This document shows positions 17,445 to 25,578 of a DNA stretch of 64,000 nt, in pieces. The position numbers were made by a program, and so were the translations under genes. The DNA lies in the NCBI RefSeq assembly GCF_020531965.1, contig NZ_JAJAWH010000002.1:62001-126000 (forward strand), given 5' to 3'. A model generated the notes under the pieces. The model searched no databases, was not told where the DNA came from, and saw nothing but the letters and a program-made list of their open reading frames with translations. The DNA is from Pseudorhizobium xiangyangii (GTDB lineage Bacteria; Pseudomonadota; Alphaproteobacteria; Rhizobiales; Rhizobiaceae). The number at the start of each line of letters is the position of its first letter. Position 1 is the first letter of the stretch.

Positions 17445-17803
17445 ACGATGAACGGCTGGAAATCTATTTGAAGCGCATGGCCGCTTCAGCGGAGACGGCT
17501 ATTGGCTATTACCCGAGGGATGGATCGCGATGACTTCCTCGTGGATCGGAGAACGCAAGACGCTGTTGTTGCCAATCTCATGGCGATCGGCGAATGCGCC
17601 ACAAAGCTCATGAGCGGCATCTGGATTTTGTTGTCGAACATCCGGAAATTGCCTGGAAGGACATCCGCAACATGCGCAATCGCATAGCGCACCAATATTT
17701 CCAGCTGGATGTAGGGACGATCTGGCTCACAGTAAGCGAAGTACTTCCCGACCTTCTCGACAAACTTCACGCCCTCCACAATTGGCGCGCGCAAGGCGAA
17801 TGA
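17441..17803 (+). pseudogene. HEPN-domain (DUF86/HepT-like) toxin gene with two frameshifts
   Basis: The frame opening at ATG 17441 reads NDERLEIYLKRMAASAE and then hits TGA at 17531. The family sequence continues in the next frame as GMDRDDFLVDRRTQDAVV...GECATKLM and returns to the first frame near 17612 as RHLDFVVEHPEIAWKDIRN. So one extra base near 17510 and one missing base near 17612 compensate each other. The catalytic Rx4HxY motif (RNRIAHQY) is preserved. Either the toxin is broken, or the two shifts are sequence errors. The last codon overlaps the ATG at 17800. Confidence 0.85.
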
Positions 17804-17805
17804 CG

Positions 17806-18300
17806 ATGCCCGAACACCTCTCGATTCATCCGCTTACGAGGCAGGCTTTCGAGCCCTACGGGGACGTCATCGAGGCCGATCCCTCGACCGTTCGTCTCAT
17901 CAACAACGGCACGACGGAGCGCTTCCACAGGCTCGGCGTTGCCGAGGCGGAAGGCGAAGGCATCATCATCAGCCTCTTTCGTGGCCAGCCACGGCAATTC
18001 CCTTACGAAATCGGCATGATGGAGCGGCATCCCTTCGGCAGCCAGAGCTTTTCGCCAATCTCGGGGAGGCCGTTCCTCGTCGCCGTTTCGGATGATGTCG
18101 ACGGACGGCCCGGCAAGCCGACGATATTTCTGGTGCGCGCAGACCAGGGCGTGAACTATCGGCGCAATGTCTGGCATCATCCGCTGATGGTGCTCGATGC
18201 ACCGAGCGACTTCCTTGTGATCGACCGGGACAAGCCGGAAAACAACCTCGAAGAGTTTCACTTCGACAGTCCCTATATCATTGCGGAGCCACGCCCATGA
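17806..18300 (+). CDS. allA: Ureidoglycolate lyase
   Basis: A 164-residue cupin-fold AllA. It begins [22 protein letters not shown] and has [25 protein letters not shown] and the signature [14 protein letters not shown]. It splits ureidoglycolate into glyoxylate and urea. I choose ATG 17806 because AAGG at 17793 is 9 bases before it; ATG 17800 (overlapping the HEPN stop) is too close to that site. The stop overlaps hiuH (ATGA). Confidence 0.93.
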   Translation: MPEHLSIHPLTRQAFEPYGDVIEADPSTVRLINNGTTERFHRLGVAEAEGEGIIISLFRGQPRQFPYEIGMMERHPFGSQSFSPISGRPFLVAVSDDVDGRPGKPTIFLVRADQGVNYRRNVWHHPLMVLDAPSDFLVIDRDKPENNLEEFHFDSPYIIAEPRP

Positions 18301-18653
18301 CCGGCCTCACCACCCATGTTCTCGATACGGCGCGCGGCACCCCGGCACAGGGGTTGAGGATCGATCTTTACCGGCTGTCCAGCGATAGCCGCGAGAAGCT
18401 GACGAGCGTCGCCACCAATGCCGATGGTCGTGTCGATGGCGGTCCGATGCTGATCGACGAGAGTTTCGTGGCCGGCGAATACGAACTGGTCTTCCATGCC
18501 GGCGAGTATCTGAGGACGACCGGGCAGGCCTTGCCGGAACCGGCCTTTCTCGACGTCATTCCGATCCGCTTCGGGATCGCAGATACGACGGCCCACTATC
18601 ACGTGCCGCTGCTGCTCTCACCCTACGGCTATTCCACCTACCGGGGAAGCTGA
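18297..18653 (+). CDS. hiuH: 5-Hydroxyisourate hydrolase
   Basis: A 118-residue transthyretin-like protein. The N-terminal signature [15 protein letters not shown] carries the catalytic His, and the C-terminus ends with the diagnostic YRGS. It hydrolyses 5-hydroxyisourate (made by urate oxidation) to OHCU. Start and stop both overlap their neighbours by a few bases, so it is part of a coupled run allA-hiuH-phosphoesterase. Confidence 0.96.
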   Translation: MTGLTTHVLDTARGTPAQGLRIDLYRLSSDSREKLTSVATNADGRVDGGPMLIDESFVAGEYELVFHAGEYLRTTGQALPEPAFLDVIPIRFGIADTTAHYHVPLLLSPYGYSTYRGS

Positions 18654-19390
18654 TGATCGTCGCCGCGCTCGCCGACATCCACGGTAACGCCGCCGCGCTC
18701 GAGGCGGTTCTTGCCGATATCGAACGGCAAGGCATCAACGACATCGTCAATCTCGGCGATTGCTTCAGCGGCCCTCTGGAAGCCGGCAAGACCGCCGATC
18801 GCCTGATGGCGCTTGGGCTGCCGACGGTTCGCGGAAACCACGACCGTTACCTCATCGAAACGCCGCCGGATGCGCGTGGTAGCTCCGATGCGCATGCCCA
18901 TGCGCAGCTTTTGCCGCGGCATTTCGAATGGCTTCGAAGCCTGCCGTTCAGCCTGGTCTATCTCGAGGAGGTGTTTCTGTGTCACGCCACCCCCGATGAC
19001 GACGGTCTTTACTGGATGGAGCAGGTGTCGCCGGAAGGCCATGTAACGCTGAGGGCGGCGGATGATATCGCCGCGCTTGCCAGCGGCGTCGAGCAGCCAT
19101 TGATGCTTTGCGGACATAGCCACCTCCCGCGCGTCGTCCAGCTCGCCGGAGGCCGGATGATCGTCAATCCCGGCAGTGTCGGCTGCCCTGCCTATGACGA
19201 CGATCGACCGGTCTTCCACAAGGTGGAAACGGGACATTGCCTCGCATCCTATGCGATCCTGCAAAAGGTTGCGGGCCGGTGGGCGCCGCAGTTTCGCACC
19301 GTGTCCTACGACAACATGGCGATGTCGCAGCTTGCGGCTGCAAACGGCAGGGCGGATTGGGCGAACGCACTCGCCACCGGCCGTGTCTGA
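18653..19390 (+). CDS. Metallophosphoesterase, YfcE/calcineurin-like
   Basis: A 245-residue protein with the phosphoesterase metal motifs: DIHGN near residue 8, NLGDCFSGP (GDxxx) near 38, RGNHDR near 62, then CGHSHLPRV near 145 and NPGSVGCP near 166. This arrangement is that of small YfcE-like phosphodiesterases and diadenosine tetraphosphatase relatives. The natural substrate is unknown. It starts one base after the hiuH stop region and is transcribed with the purine genes; whether it has a purine role is unproven. Confidence 0.88.
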   Translation: MIVAALADIHGNAAALEAVLADIERQGINDIVNLGDCFSGPLEAGKTADRLMALGLPTVRGNHDRYLIETPPDARGSSDAHAHAQLLPRHFEWLRSLPFSLVYLEEVFLCHATPDDDGLYWMEQVSPEGHVTLRAADDIAALASGVEQPLMLCGHSHLPRVVQLAGGRMIVNPGSVGCPAYDDDRPVFHKVETGHCLASYAILQKVAGRWAPQFRTVSYDNMAMSQLAAANGRADWANALATGRV

Positions 19391-19466
19391 TACAACAGAC
19401 TGCCATTTCGAAACCTTTCGGAAACCATAGGCGGCGATACTGCGGCGGAATCGACGAGAGGTTCCT

Positions 19467-20258
19467 ATGGCCGGTCCCAGACGTAAACCCCAGCGCAAGA
19501 GCGGCGGGCGCAAGAGGCGCGCGTCCAGTGGCAGCGCATCCATCTGGCTGTGGAGCGCCGCGCTGGTTTCACTGGTCGGCGGCATCGCCGCCTATGACAA
19601 TTCCGCTGCCGTTCGTCGCGTTGCCGACGGCCTTATGCCCGGAAACGAGGAAAAGGTCGCGAGCAGGGAGCAATCCAGGCCAAGTGAGCAAAAGAAGCCC
19701 ACCGCGACGCGACCGGCGCCACCGGTTCCGCCCAAGGAAGTCGCCGTGCGCAAGCCCGAGATGAAGCGCGGGCCGGCACCCCAGCGACACGATGCCCTGC
19801 AGACGGCCGCAATCACGCCGCCGGCACCAATCGGCAGGCCCGACCATGTCCGCAAGCCGGTGGTCACCGCCGCCGTGAAGCCCGACAAGCCTGCGGTCTT
19901 GAATAGCCGCTACCAGACGAAAATCTTCCTTTGCGGCACCGCCAAGCAGGATGACTGCGTGATCGCCGGAGACAGTTTTGTGCTGAGCGGCCAGAAGATC
20001 CGCCTTGCAGGCATCGAGGTGCCAAGCATCGACAAGCCCCGCTGCGAGGCGGAGCGCATCAAGGCGAGTGACGCAGAGCTCAGGGTGCGGGCATTTCTCG
20101 ATTCCGGCCCGTTCGAACTGGTTGCTGCGGGTGCCGACGACGCAGACAGCGGCGGCCAGAAGATCCGGGCGGTCATGCGCAACGGCATCTCGCTGTCGGA
20201 TGTTCTGGTGCGCGAGGGACTGGCCCGGCGCCCCGGCGCCAGGGACAGCTGGTGCTAG
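19467..20258 (+). CDS. Membrane-anchored SNase-like (thermonuclease) domain protein
   Basis: A 263-residue protein with a basic N-terminus, one hydrophobic helix (SIWLWSAALVSLVGGIAAY, about residues 29-47), a Pro/Lys-rich linker of about 90 residues and a C-terminal SNase-like fold (GDSFVLSGQKIRLAGIEVP ... CEAERIKASDAELRVRAFL ... LSDVLVREGLARR). The first catalytic Arg is present in IRLAGI, but the usual acidic residue after the Pro (APE) is replaced in EVPSIDK, so activity is doubtful. Four cysteines suggest disulfides outside the cytoplasm. The stop is 10 bases from the convergent lldD stop. Confidence 0.75.
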   Translation: MAGPRRKPQRKSGGRKRRASSGSASIWLWSAALVSLVGGIAAYDNSAAVRRVADGLMPGNEEKVASREQSRPSEQKKPTATRPAPPVPPKEVAVRKPEMKRGPAPQRHDALQTAAITPPAPIGRPDHVRKPVVTAAVKPDKPAVLNSRYQTKIFLCGTAKQDDCVIAGDSFVLSGQKIRLAGIEVPSIDKPRCEAERIKASDAELRVRAFLDSGPFELVAAGADDADSGGQKIRAVMRNGISLSDVLVREGLARRPGARDSWC

Positions 20259-20268
20259 TCGCTACCCC

Positions 20269-21414
20269 CTAAAACGGCATCTCCGCCAATACGCTGTGAT
20301 CGACCGTCTGGATGTCACGCTTGCCGCAGAGCGCCATCGTAACGTCCAGCTCCTTGCGGATGATTTCGAGTGCTGTCGTCACGCCGGGCTTGCCCATGGC
20401 CCCGAGGCCGTAGAGGTAGGGGCGGCCGATGTAGGTGCCCTTGGCGCCGAGAGCCACTGCCTTCAGCACGTCCTGGCCGGAGCGGATGCCGCCGTCGACA
20501 TGAACTTCGATCTGGTCACCCACCGCATCGACGATGCGCGGCAGCATGCTGATCGACGATTTTGCACCGTCGAGCTGGCGTCCGCCATGGTTGGAGACGA
20601 TGATCGCATCCGCGCCGGTTCCGGCGGCGGCGCGCGCATCCTCCTCGTCAAGAATACCCTTGAGGATCAGCTTGCCGCCCCAGCGCTCCTTGATCCAGGC
20701 GACATCGGCCCACGAAAGCTGCGGGTCGAATTGCTCGGCGGTCCAGGAGGATAGCGAGGAGAGGTCGGACACGTTCTTCGCATGGCCGACGATATTGCCG
20801 AAACCCCGACGCTTCGTGCGCAGCATGTCCAGGCACCAGAACGGCTTCGTCGCCAGCTGTATGCCATGATGGAGTGTCCACTTCGGCGGGGCGGAAAGCC
20901 CGTTGCGGAGATCCTTGTGGCGCTGGCCGAGGACCTGCAGGTCGAGCGTCAGGACGAGTGCGGAGCACTTCGCCGCCTTGGCGCGGTCGATCAGCGAGTT
21001 GATGAAGTCGCGATCCTTCATCACGTAGAGCTGGAACCAGAATGGCTTCGATGTCACGGACGCCACGTCCTCGATCGAGCAGATGGACATGGTCGAGAGC
21101 GTGAACGGGACGCCGAATTCTTCCGCGGCCTTAGCCGCCAGCATTTCGCCGTCGGCATGCTGCATGCCGCAGAGCCCGGTCGGCGCCAGCGCCACAGGCA
21201 TGGAAGCGTCCTGACCTGCCATGGTGGTGGCAAGCGAACGGTTGGTCATGTCGACGAGCACGCGCTGGCGCAGCTTGATCTTCGAGAAATCTTCCTCGTT
21301 GGCCCGGTAGGTGCCTTCGGTCCAGGCGCCGCTGTCGGCATAATCGAAGAACATCTTCGGCACCCGGCGCCGGGCTCGGGTCTTCAGATCGGCGATGGTC
21401 AGCGGCTGCGACAT
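20269..21414 (-). CDS. lldD: FMN-dependent alpha-hydroxy acid dehydrogenase (L-lactate dehydrogenase-like)
   Basis: A 381-residue flavoprotein of the LldD / glycolate oxidase family. The start has DLKTRARRRVPKMFFDYADSGA, the FMN site includes LAPTGLCGMQHADGE, and the catalytic pair is in SNHGGRQLDG; the phosphate loop is HVDGGIRSGQDVLKAVALGA. It oxidises L-2-hydroxy acids, most likely L-lactate, and passes electrons to quinone. Glycolate or another 2-hydroxy acid is a possible substrate given the glyoxylate-producing allA nearby. An HxlR regulator follows in the same direction upstream. Confidence 0.9.
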   Translation of the reverse strand: MSQPLTIADLKTRARRRVPKMFFDYADSGAWTEGTYRANEEDFSKIKLRQRVLVDMTNRSLATTMAGQDASMPVALAPTGLCGMQHADGEMLAAKAAEEFGVPFTLSTMSICSIEDVASVTSKPFWFQLYVMKDRDFINSLIDRAKAAKCSALVLTLDLQVLGQRHKDLRNGLSAPPKWTLHHGIQLATKPFWCLDMLRTKRRGFGNIVGHAKNVSDLSSLSSWTAEQFDPQLSWADVAWIKERWGGKLILKGILDEEDARAAAGTGADAIIVSNHGGRQLDGAKSSISMLPRIVDAVGDQIEVHVDGGIRSGQDVLKAVALGAKGTYIGRPYLYGLGAMGKPGVTTALEIIRKELDVTMALCGKRDIQTVDHSVLAEMPF

Positions 21415-21548
21415 GATGTGTCTCTCTTCCCGTGCAGAATTACCTGCCAGCTAGCATGAGTCATTTGTCTCCGTCAGCAAAAAAAGACGCTGTCATTGTC
21501 TAAGGTATGCTGTGAACGTTGCTGGCTTTGGTCAGTGATGCCGAGGGC

Positions 21549-21920
21549 TCAATCCGGTTTTGCTGCCGCCCATTTAAGCAAGGTATCGAGGGCGGGGCAC
21601 ATGGATTGCCCCCAGTCCGTCAGCCCGTACTCGACCTTTGGCGGAACCTGATGGTGGACGATGCGCCGGACGATCCCGTCGGTCTCCATCTGCCGCAGTT
21701 GCTGGATCAGCATCTTCTGCGAGATCGCGGGGATGGCCCGTTCGAGATCGGAGAAGCGCAGAAGCTTGCCGCCGAACAGGTGGAAGAGGATTACCAGCTT
21801 CCATCGCCCCTCGAGCATGCGCAGGACGTTTTCCACGCCGGCGGCAGCGGAGGAAGGGGTCATCGCCTCGGCCACCTTACCTTCAGGTAAGTACCCTACT
21901 TTTTCGTGCGTACTTGTCAT
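21549..21920 (-). CDS. HxlR-family transcriptional regulator
   Basis: A 123-residue winged-helix regulator. The core is VLRMLEGRWKLVILFHLFGG, RFSDLERAIPAISQKMLIQQLRQME, and YGLTDWGQSMCPALDTL. HxlR proteins bind as dimers next to genes for oxidoreductases and often sense electrophiles; a cysteine near the N-terminus is absent here, and only Cys near residue 110 remains. An alternative ATG at 21863 gives a 104-residue protein, and the bases between the two starts contain a repeated AAGTA/TACTT array that looks like the operator. Divergent from the NTF2-like/SDR pair, its probable target. Confidence 0.88.
   Translation of the reverse strand: MTSTHEKVGYLPEGKVAEAMTPSSAAAGVENVLRMLEGRWKLVILFHLFGGKLLRFSDLERAIPAISQKMLIQQLRQMETDGIVRRIVHHQVPPKVEYGLTDWGQSMCPALDTLLKWAAAKPD
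21876..21901. promoter_or_regulatory. Candidate HxlR operator
   Basis: Two overlapping inverted repeats: CTTACC TTCA GGTAAG (21876-21891) and AAGTA CCC TACTT (21889-21901); one further TACTT lies about ten bases on. HxlR regulators are known to bind TACT/AGTA-type half-sites. The array lies at the 5' end of the regulator gene and about 110-130 bases before the divergent NTF2-like gene. Confidence 0.5.
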
Positions 21921-22008
21921 CTTTTCAGGTTAGCGCCATCTTGCCATCGAAGCAATGCAATTGCTCCGGACGGCGGCGCCCCGTCCTCCAACGCTCAAGA
22001 GGACAGAC

Positions 22009-22335
22009 ATGACAAAGCCATTGCCGCACGCTCTGGCAGCCTTTTACGCTGCCAAGAACAGCCATGATATCGAAGGCGCGCTCGCGCAATTTACCACCGA
22101 CGCCATCGTGACGGATGAGAGGCAGACCAGGTCCGGCCATGCCGAAATCCGGGCATGGCTGGAGGAAACGACGCGCACATACAATGACACGGCGGAGGTG
22201 CTTGACGTGGAGGAAGACGAGGGCAGCCATCTCGTCAGGGCGCGTGTCACGGGGACCTTTCCAGGCAGTCCCGTCACGCTCAGCTTTCGCTACACGCTCT
22301 GCGACGGGCAGATCGCACAGTTGGAGATTGGCTGA
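22009..22335 (+). CDS. NTF2-like (SnoaL-type) small protein
   Basis: A 108-residue protein of the nuclear-transport-factor-2-like fold: HALAAFYAAKNSHDIEGALAQF..DAIVTDERQTRSGHAEIRAWLEE then a beta sheet ending CDGQIAQLEIG. Members are steroid isomerase-like enzymes or small-molecule binding proteins, and cannot be told apart by eye. AGAGGA precedes ATG 22009. Its stop overlaps the next gene (TGATG), so it works with the SDR, presumably under the divergent HxlR regulator. Confidence 0.85.
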   Translation: MTKPLPHALAAFYAAKNSHDIEGALAQFTTDAIVTDERQTRSGHAEIRAWLEETTRTYNDTAEVLDVEEDEGSHLVRARVTGTFPGSPVTLSFRYTLCDGQIAQLEIG

Positions 22336-23138
22336 TGACGACCGGGCCGACTTTCCCCATCATCCCCGAAGAATTCTCCGGCAAGCGTGTCCTCGTCACC
22401 GGCGGAACGAAAGGGGCGGGCGCCGCAATCCTGCAGCGCTTTGCCGCCGCCGGTGCCGTCACCGCGAGCAGCGCCCGCTCGAGCCGGCCCGGAGCGGTGA
22501 AGCCTGATCTTTTCGTGGAGGCAGACCTCACGACTGCCGAGGGCGTCGACAGACTTGCGTCCGCAGTCATCGAAGAACTCGGCGGGATCGACATCCTCGT
22601 TCACACGCTCGGCGGCTCTTCCGCCCCCGGTGGTGGGTTCCGCATGCTCGCCGACCAGCATTGGCAGGATGAAATCAACCTGAACCTCATGCCGGCCGTC
22701 AGGCTCGATCGTGCGCTGGTGCCGCAGATGATCGAACGCGGCTCGGGTGTCGTCATCCATGTCTCGTCGATCCAGCGCCGCCTGCCGCTGCCCGAGTCCA
22801 CCACGGCCTATGCCGCTGCCAAGGCGGCACTCACCACCTACAGCAAGGCTCTTTCGAAAGAGCTTGGACCCAAAGGCGTGCGGGTGACGTCCGTCTCGCC
22901 GGGCTGGATCATGACAGAGGCCGCGGAAGATCTGGTTTCGCGGATCTCTGCCGCGACGAACACGGACGCCCGGGCGGCACGGCAAAGCATCATGGATGCA
23001 TTGGGCGGCATTCCGATCGGTCGCCCGGCCTTTCCGCAGGAGGTCGCCGAACTCGTTGCCTTCCTGGCGTCGGATCGCGCCGCTTCCATCCACGGTGCCG
23101 AGTATACGATCGACGGCGGAACCATTGCGACGGTGTGA
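22335..23138 (+). CDS. Short-chain dehydrogenase/reductase
   Basis: A 267-residue SDR. The cofactor motif is VTGGTKGAGAAI, the catalytic Ser is in HVSSIQRR and the catalytic pair is YAAAKAAL; the end IHGAEYTIDGGTIAT matches family C-termini. The position after beta-2 (ASSARSSRPG) suggests NADP. Translationally coupled to the NTF2-like protein. The substrate is unknown; xenobiotic or aldehyde reduction would be consistent with HxlR control. Confidence 0.9.
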   Translation: MTTGPTFPIIPEEFSGKRVLVTGGTKGAGAAILQRFAAAGAVTASSARSSRPGAVKPDLFVEADLTTAEGVDRLASAVIEELGGIDILVHTLGGSSAPGGGFRMLADQHWQDEINLNLMPAVRLDRALVPQMIERGSGVVIHVSSIQRRLPLPESTTAYAAAKAALTTYSKALSKELGPKGVRVTSVSPGWIMTEAAEDLVSRISAATNTDARAARQSIMDALGGIPIGRPAFPQEVAELVAFLASDRAASIHGAEYTIDGGTIATV

Positions 23139-23199
23139 GTAACTCACGCCCTCGATAGTATGAAGAGGGCGACGTGGCGGCGGTTACCGGCCGGCCATC

Positions 23200-24135
23200 C
23201 TAGCTGCCGGTGGTATGGGCCAGTGCCTCGGCCACCGCCAGTTCCGCCATGGCCAGCGCTGCCTCACGCGTTTTCGCGGCGGCAATGAAGCGCCCGTTGT
23301 GGCAGAAGGTGGCGCCTGCGACGCCGCAAACGGCTTCGAGACCGCTATCGGTCAAGCCGCCCCAGCTTGCTGGAAGGTCTGCACGCAACTCGAACCCGTT
23401 TTCCGAACGGCGTATGCCCGTGAGGCACCAGTCCCGGTCGCGCGGATGAACGACGAACAGAAGGTGGTCGGCGCCGGCCTTCACGACCGCAGGTCTGAAC
23501 GGCATGCCGACAGGCAGTTCGAGGATGCGGCCGGAGCCGGTTTTCTCGATCGCGTCGAGAACGAGCGATTCGGCCCGCAGCTTCGCCGCACGTTGTCGGA
23601 TGCTCGCCTCGACGAAGCCGCGTGCAATCGCCAGAGCCTGTTCGAAGGCCCGCATTTCCGCTTCTGCGTCCCTTTCGTCGAAGACGGGCTTCAGCGTCTC
23701 CAGCAGGGCCGGCAGCGTCAGGCTTGCAAGCGGCCCGGCGGACGAAGGATCGATCGCGCCATTGTCGAGGAGATCGACCGGCAGCACGAAGGCGGTATCA
23801 AAGGATGCATGCAGCGCTTCGACATGGTCTGCCGGAACGGATGAAGCGGCAAGATATTCGCGGCCGTAGTGCTTCCAGATCAGCCCAAAGGAACTGAACG
23901 GATTGCCGTCCTCCCGCAGCGGCGCACCCCGCTGGTGGTGGTCGAAGATGCCCGCTTCTGGATCGTAGACGCCCCCGACATCGTAGATGATGCGGTCAGA
24001 GCCAGGCGTGAGCCATTCCGCCGCCCTGCTGCGGATGATGCGGGCTTGCGGAAAAAGCCGCGTCAGGATCACGCTCGAAAGAAGCTCGTCGGCATGGAAG
24101 CCACCCGAATGGGTGACGAGGAATTCTATGGTCAT
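23200..24135 (-). CDS. MYG1-family protein (predicted metal-dependent hydrolase/exonuclease)
   Basis: A 311-residue MYG1 / UPF0160 protein. The metal-binding motifs of the DHH-like fold are THSGGFHADELLSSVIL at the N-terminus, YDVGGVYDPEAGIFDHHQRG near residue 50, and SSFGLIWKHYG. The ATG at 24135 (MTIEFLVTHSGG) is the family start; longer frames reach to 24237 but add unrelated residues. Eukaryotic MYG1 is reported as an RNA 3'-5' exonuclease; the bacterial role is unknown. Single gene, convergent with the SDR. Confidence 0.88.
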   Translation of the reverse strand: MTIEFLVTHSGGFHADELLSSVILTRLFPQARIIRSRAAEWLTPGSDRIIYDVGGVYDPEAGIFDHHQRGAPLREDGNPFSSFGLIWKHYGREYLAASSVPADHVEALHASFDTAFVLPVDLLDNGAIDPSSAGPLASLTLPALLETLKPVFDERDAEAEMRAFEQALAIARGFVEASIRQRAAKLRAESLVLDAIEKTGSGRILELPVGMPFRPAVVKAGADHLLFVVHPRDRDWCLTGIRRSENGFELRADLPASWGGLTDSGLEAVCGVAGATFCHNGRFIAAAKTREAALAMAELAVAEALAHTTGS

Positions 24136-24264
24136 GCCGAGAGACGTCCCTGATGAAAAGAAGATGTCCTGCCTGATAACGTTTCCGCGATGCGTTCTCA
24201 ACCGTTCTTCGCCGGTCGGGAAAGTCGTTTCGCGCAATTGCGGGAGATGGCGGATTTTAACCGC

Positions 24265-25578
24265 TCAGCCGTCCAGCCGCTGCTTCATCGCTTTACCCGC
24301 CACATAAGTCTCCGCCACGGCGCGGTCGTCGCCCATCGTCTGCAACAGGAAGAGTTCCTCCGGTAGCGTCGTGATCGTCTCCATGCGCAGTGTCATGGCT
24401 GGTGTCGAGGCGGCGTTCAGCACCACGAGATCGGCGTCGGTACCGACTTCGAGCGTGCCGATCCGGTCGGAAAGCGACAGCGCCTCCGCATTGCCGCGGG
24501 TCATCAGGAAGAAGGTCTCGAGTGGGTTCATCCGCTCGCCCAGCATTTGCTGGATCTTGTAGGCCTCGTCCAGCGTACGCAGCATCGAATAGCTCGTTCC
24601 GCCGCCGATGTCTGTTGCGACGCCGATGCGCACCGGCTTTTCCCGGCGCGTCAGCGCCTTCAAGGGGAACAGGCCCGAACCGAGGAACAGGTTGGAGGTC
24701 GGGCAGTGGATGGCGACAGAGGCCGTCTCGCTCAACAGGTCCGTCTCGCGGTCGGAAAGGTGGATCGCATGGCCGAGCAGCGTCTTTTTCCCCAGCAGCC
24801 CGTAACGGGCGTAGATATCGGTGTAATCCTTCGCCTCCGGATAGAGTTCGCAGGTATAGCGGATCTCGTCGTGGTTCTCCGACAGATGCGTCTGGATGTG
24901 CAGGTCGGGAAACTCCTTTGCCAGTGTCTGCGCCGCCTGCATCTGCCCGGGCGTCGAGGTGATGGCGAAACGCGGCGTGATGGCGACGTGGTTGCGGCCC
25001 TTGCCATGCCATTCGGCGATCACGGCGCGCGTCTCGTCATAGGCCATCTGCGGCGTGTCGAGCAGGCCCTGCGGCGCATTGCGGTCCATCATCACCTTGC
25101 CGCCGATCATGCACATGCCGCGCCTCGTCGCCTCTGCGAAGTAGGCGTCGGCGGATGCCTTGTGCACCGAACAATAGGCAGCGGCGGTGGTCGTACCATG
25201 GCGAACCAGTTCATCGTAGAAATGGGTGGCGATGCGGGCCGCGTGGTCGCTTTCGACGAACCGGCATTCCTCGTGGAAGGTATACGTGTTCAGCCATTCG
25301 AGCAGGCTGCCGGCGTAGGAGGCGATCACCTGCATCTGCGGGAAGTGCATATGCGTGTCGATCAGACCGGGAAGTATGAGATGCGGCCGGTGGTCGATCT
25401 CCTCAACACTCTCGGGTGCTTCGGCTTTCACCTTGGCGTAGTTACCGATGGCGGCAATCACGCCGTCCTCGATCAGCAGGCCGCCGTCGTGTTCGTACGC
25501 GTAGCTGTCCGTGTCGGTGAGGGAGAGCGGCGCACGCTTGAAGGAGAGCAGGCGGCCGCGGATCAGTGTCGTCGTCAT
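24265..25578 (-). CDS. guaD: Guanine deaminase
   Basis: A 437-residue amidohydrolase-fold enzyme. Zinc ligands are visible in LIDTHMHFPQMQ (HxH), then TAAAYCSVHK, IQTHLSEN, LGHAIHLSD and ATDIGGGTSYSM, the characteristic guanine deaminase motif. It converts guanine to xanthine, feeding xanthine dehydrogenase. The start overlaps the puuD stop (ATGA), so the two make a puuD-guaD operon on the minus strand. Confidence 0.95.
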   Translation of the reverse strand: MTTTLIRGRLLSFKRAPLSLTDTDSYAYEHDGGLLIEDGVIAAIGNYAKVKAEAPESVEEIDHRPHLILPGLIDTHMHFPQMQVIASYAGSLLEWLNTYTFHEECRFVESDHAARIATHFYDELVRHGTTTAAAYCSVHKASADAYFAEATRRGMCMIGGKVMMDRNAPQGLLDTPQMAYDETRAVIAEWHGKGRNHVAITPRFAITSTPGQMQAAQTLAKEFPDLHIQTHLSENHDEIRYTCELYPEAKDYTDIYARYGLLGKKTLLGHAIHLSDRETDLLSETASVAIHCPTSNLFLGSGLFPLKALTRREKPVRIGVATDIGGGTSYSMLRTLDEAYKIQQMLGERMNPLETFFLMTRGNAEALSLSDRIGTLEVGTDADLVVLNAASTPAMTLRMETITTLPEELFLLQTMGDDRAVAETYVAGKAMKQRLDG

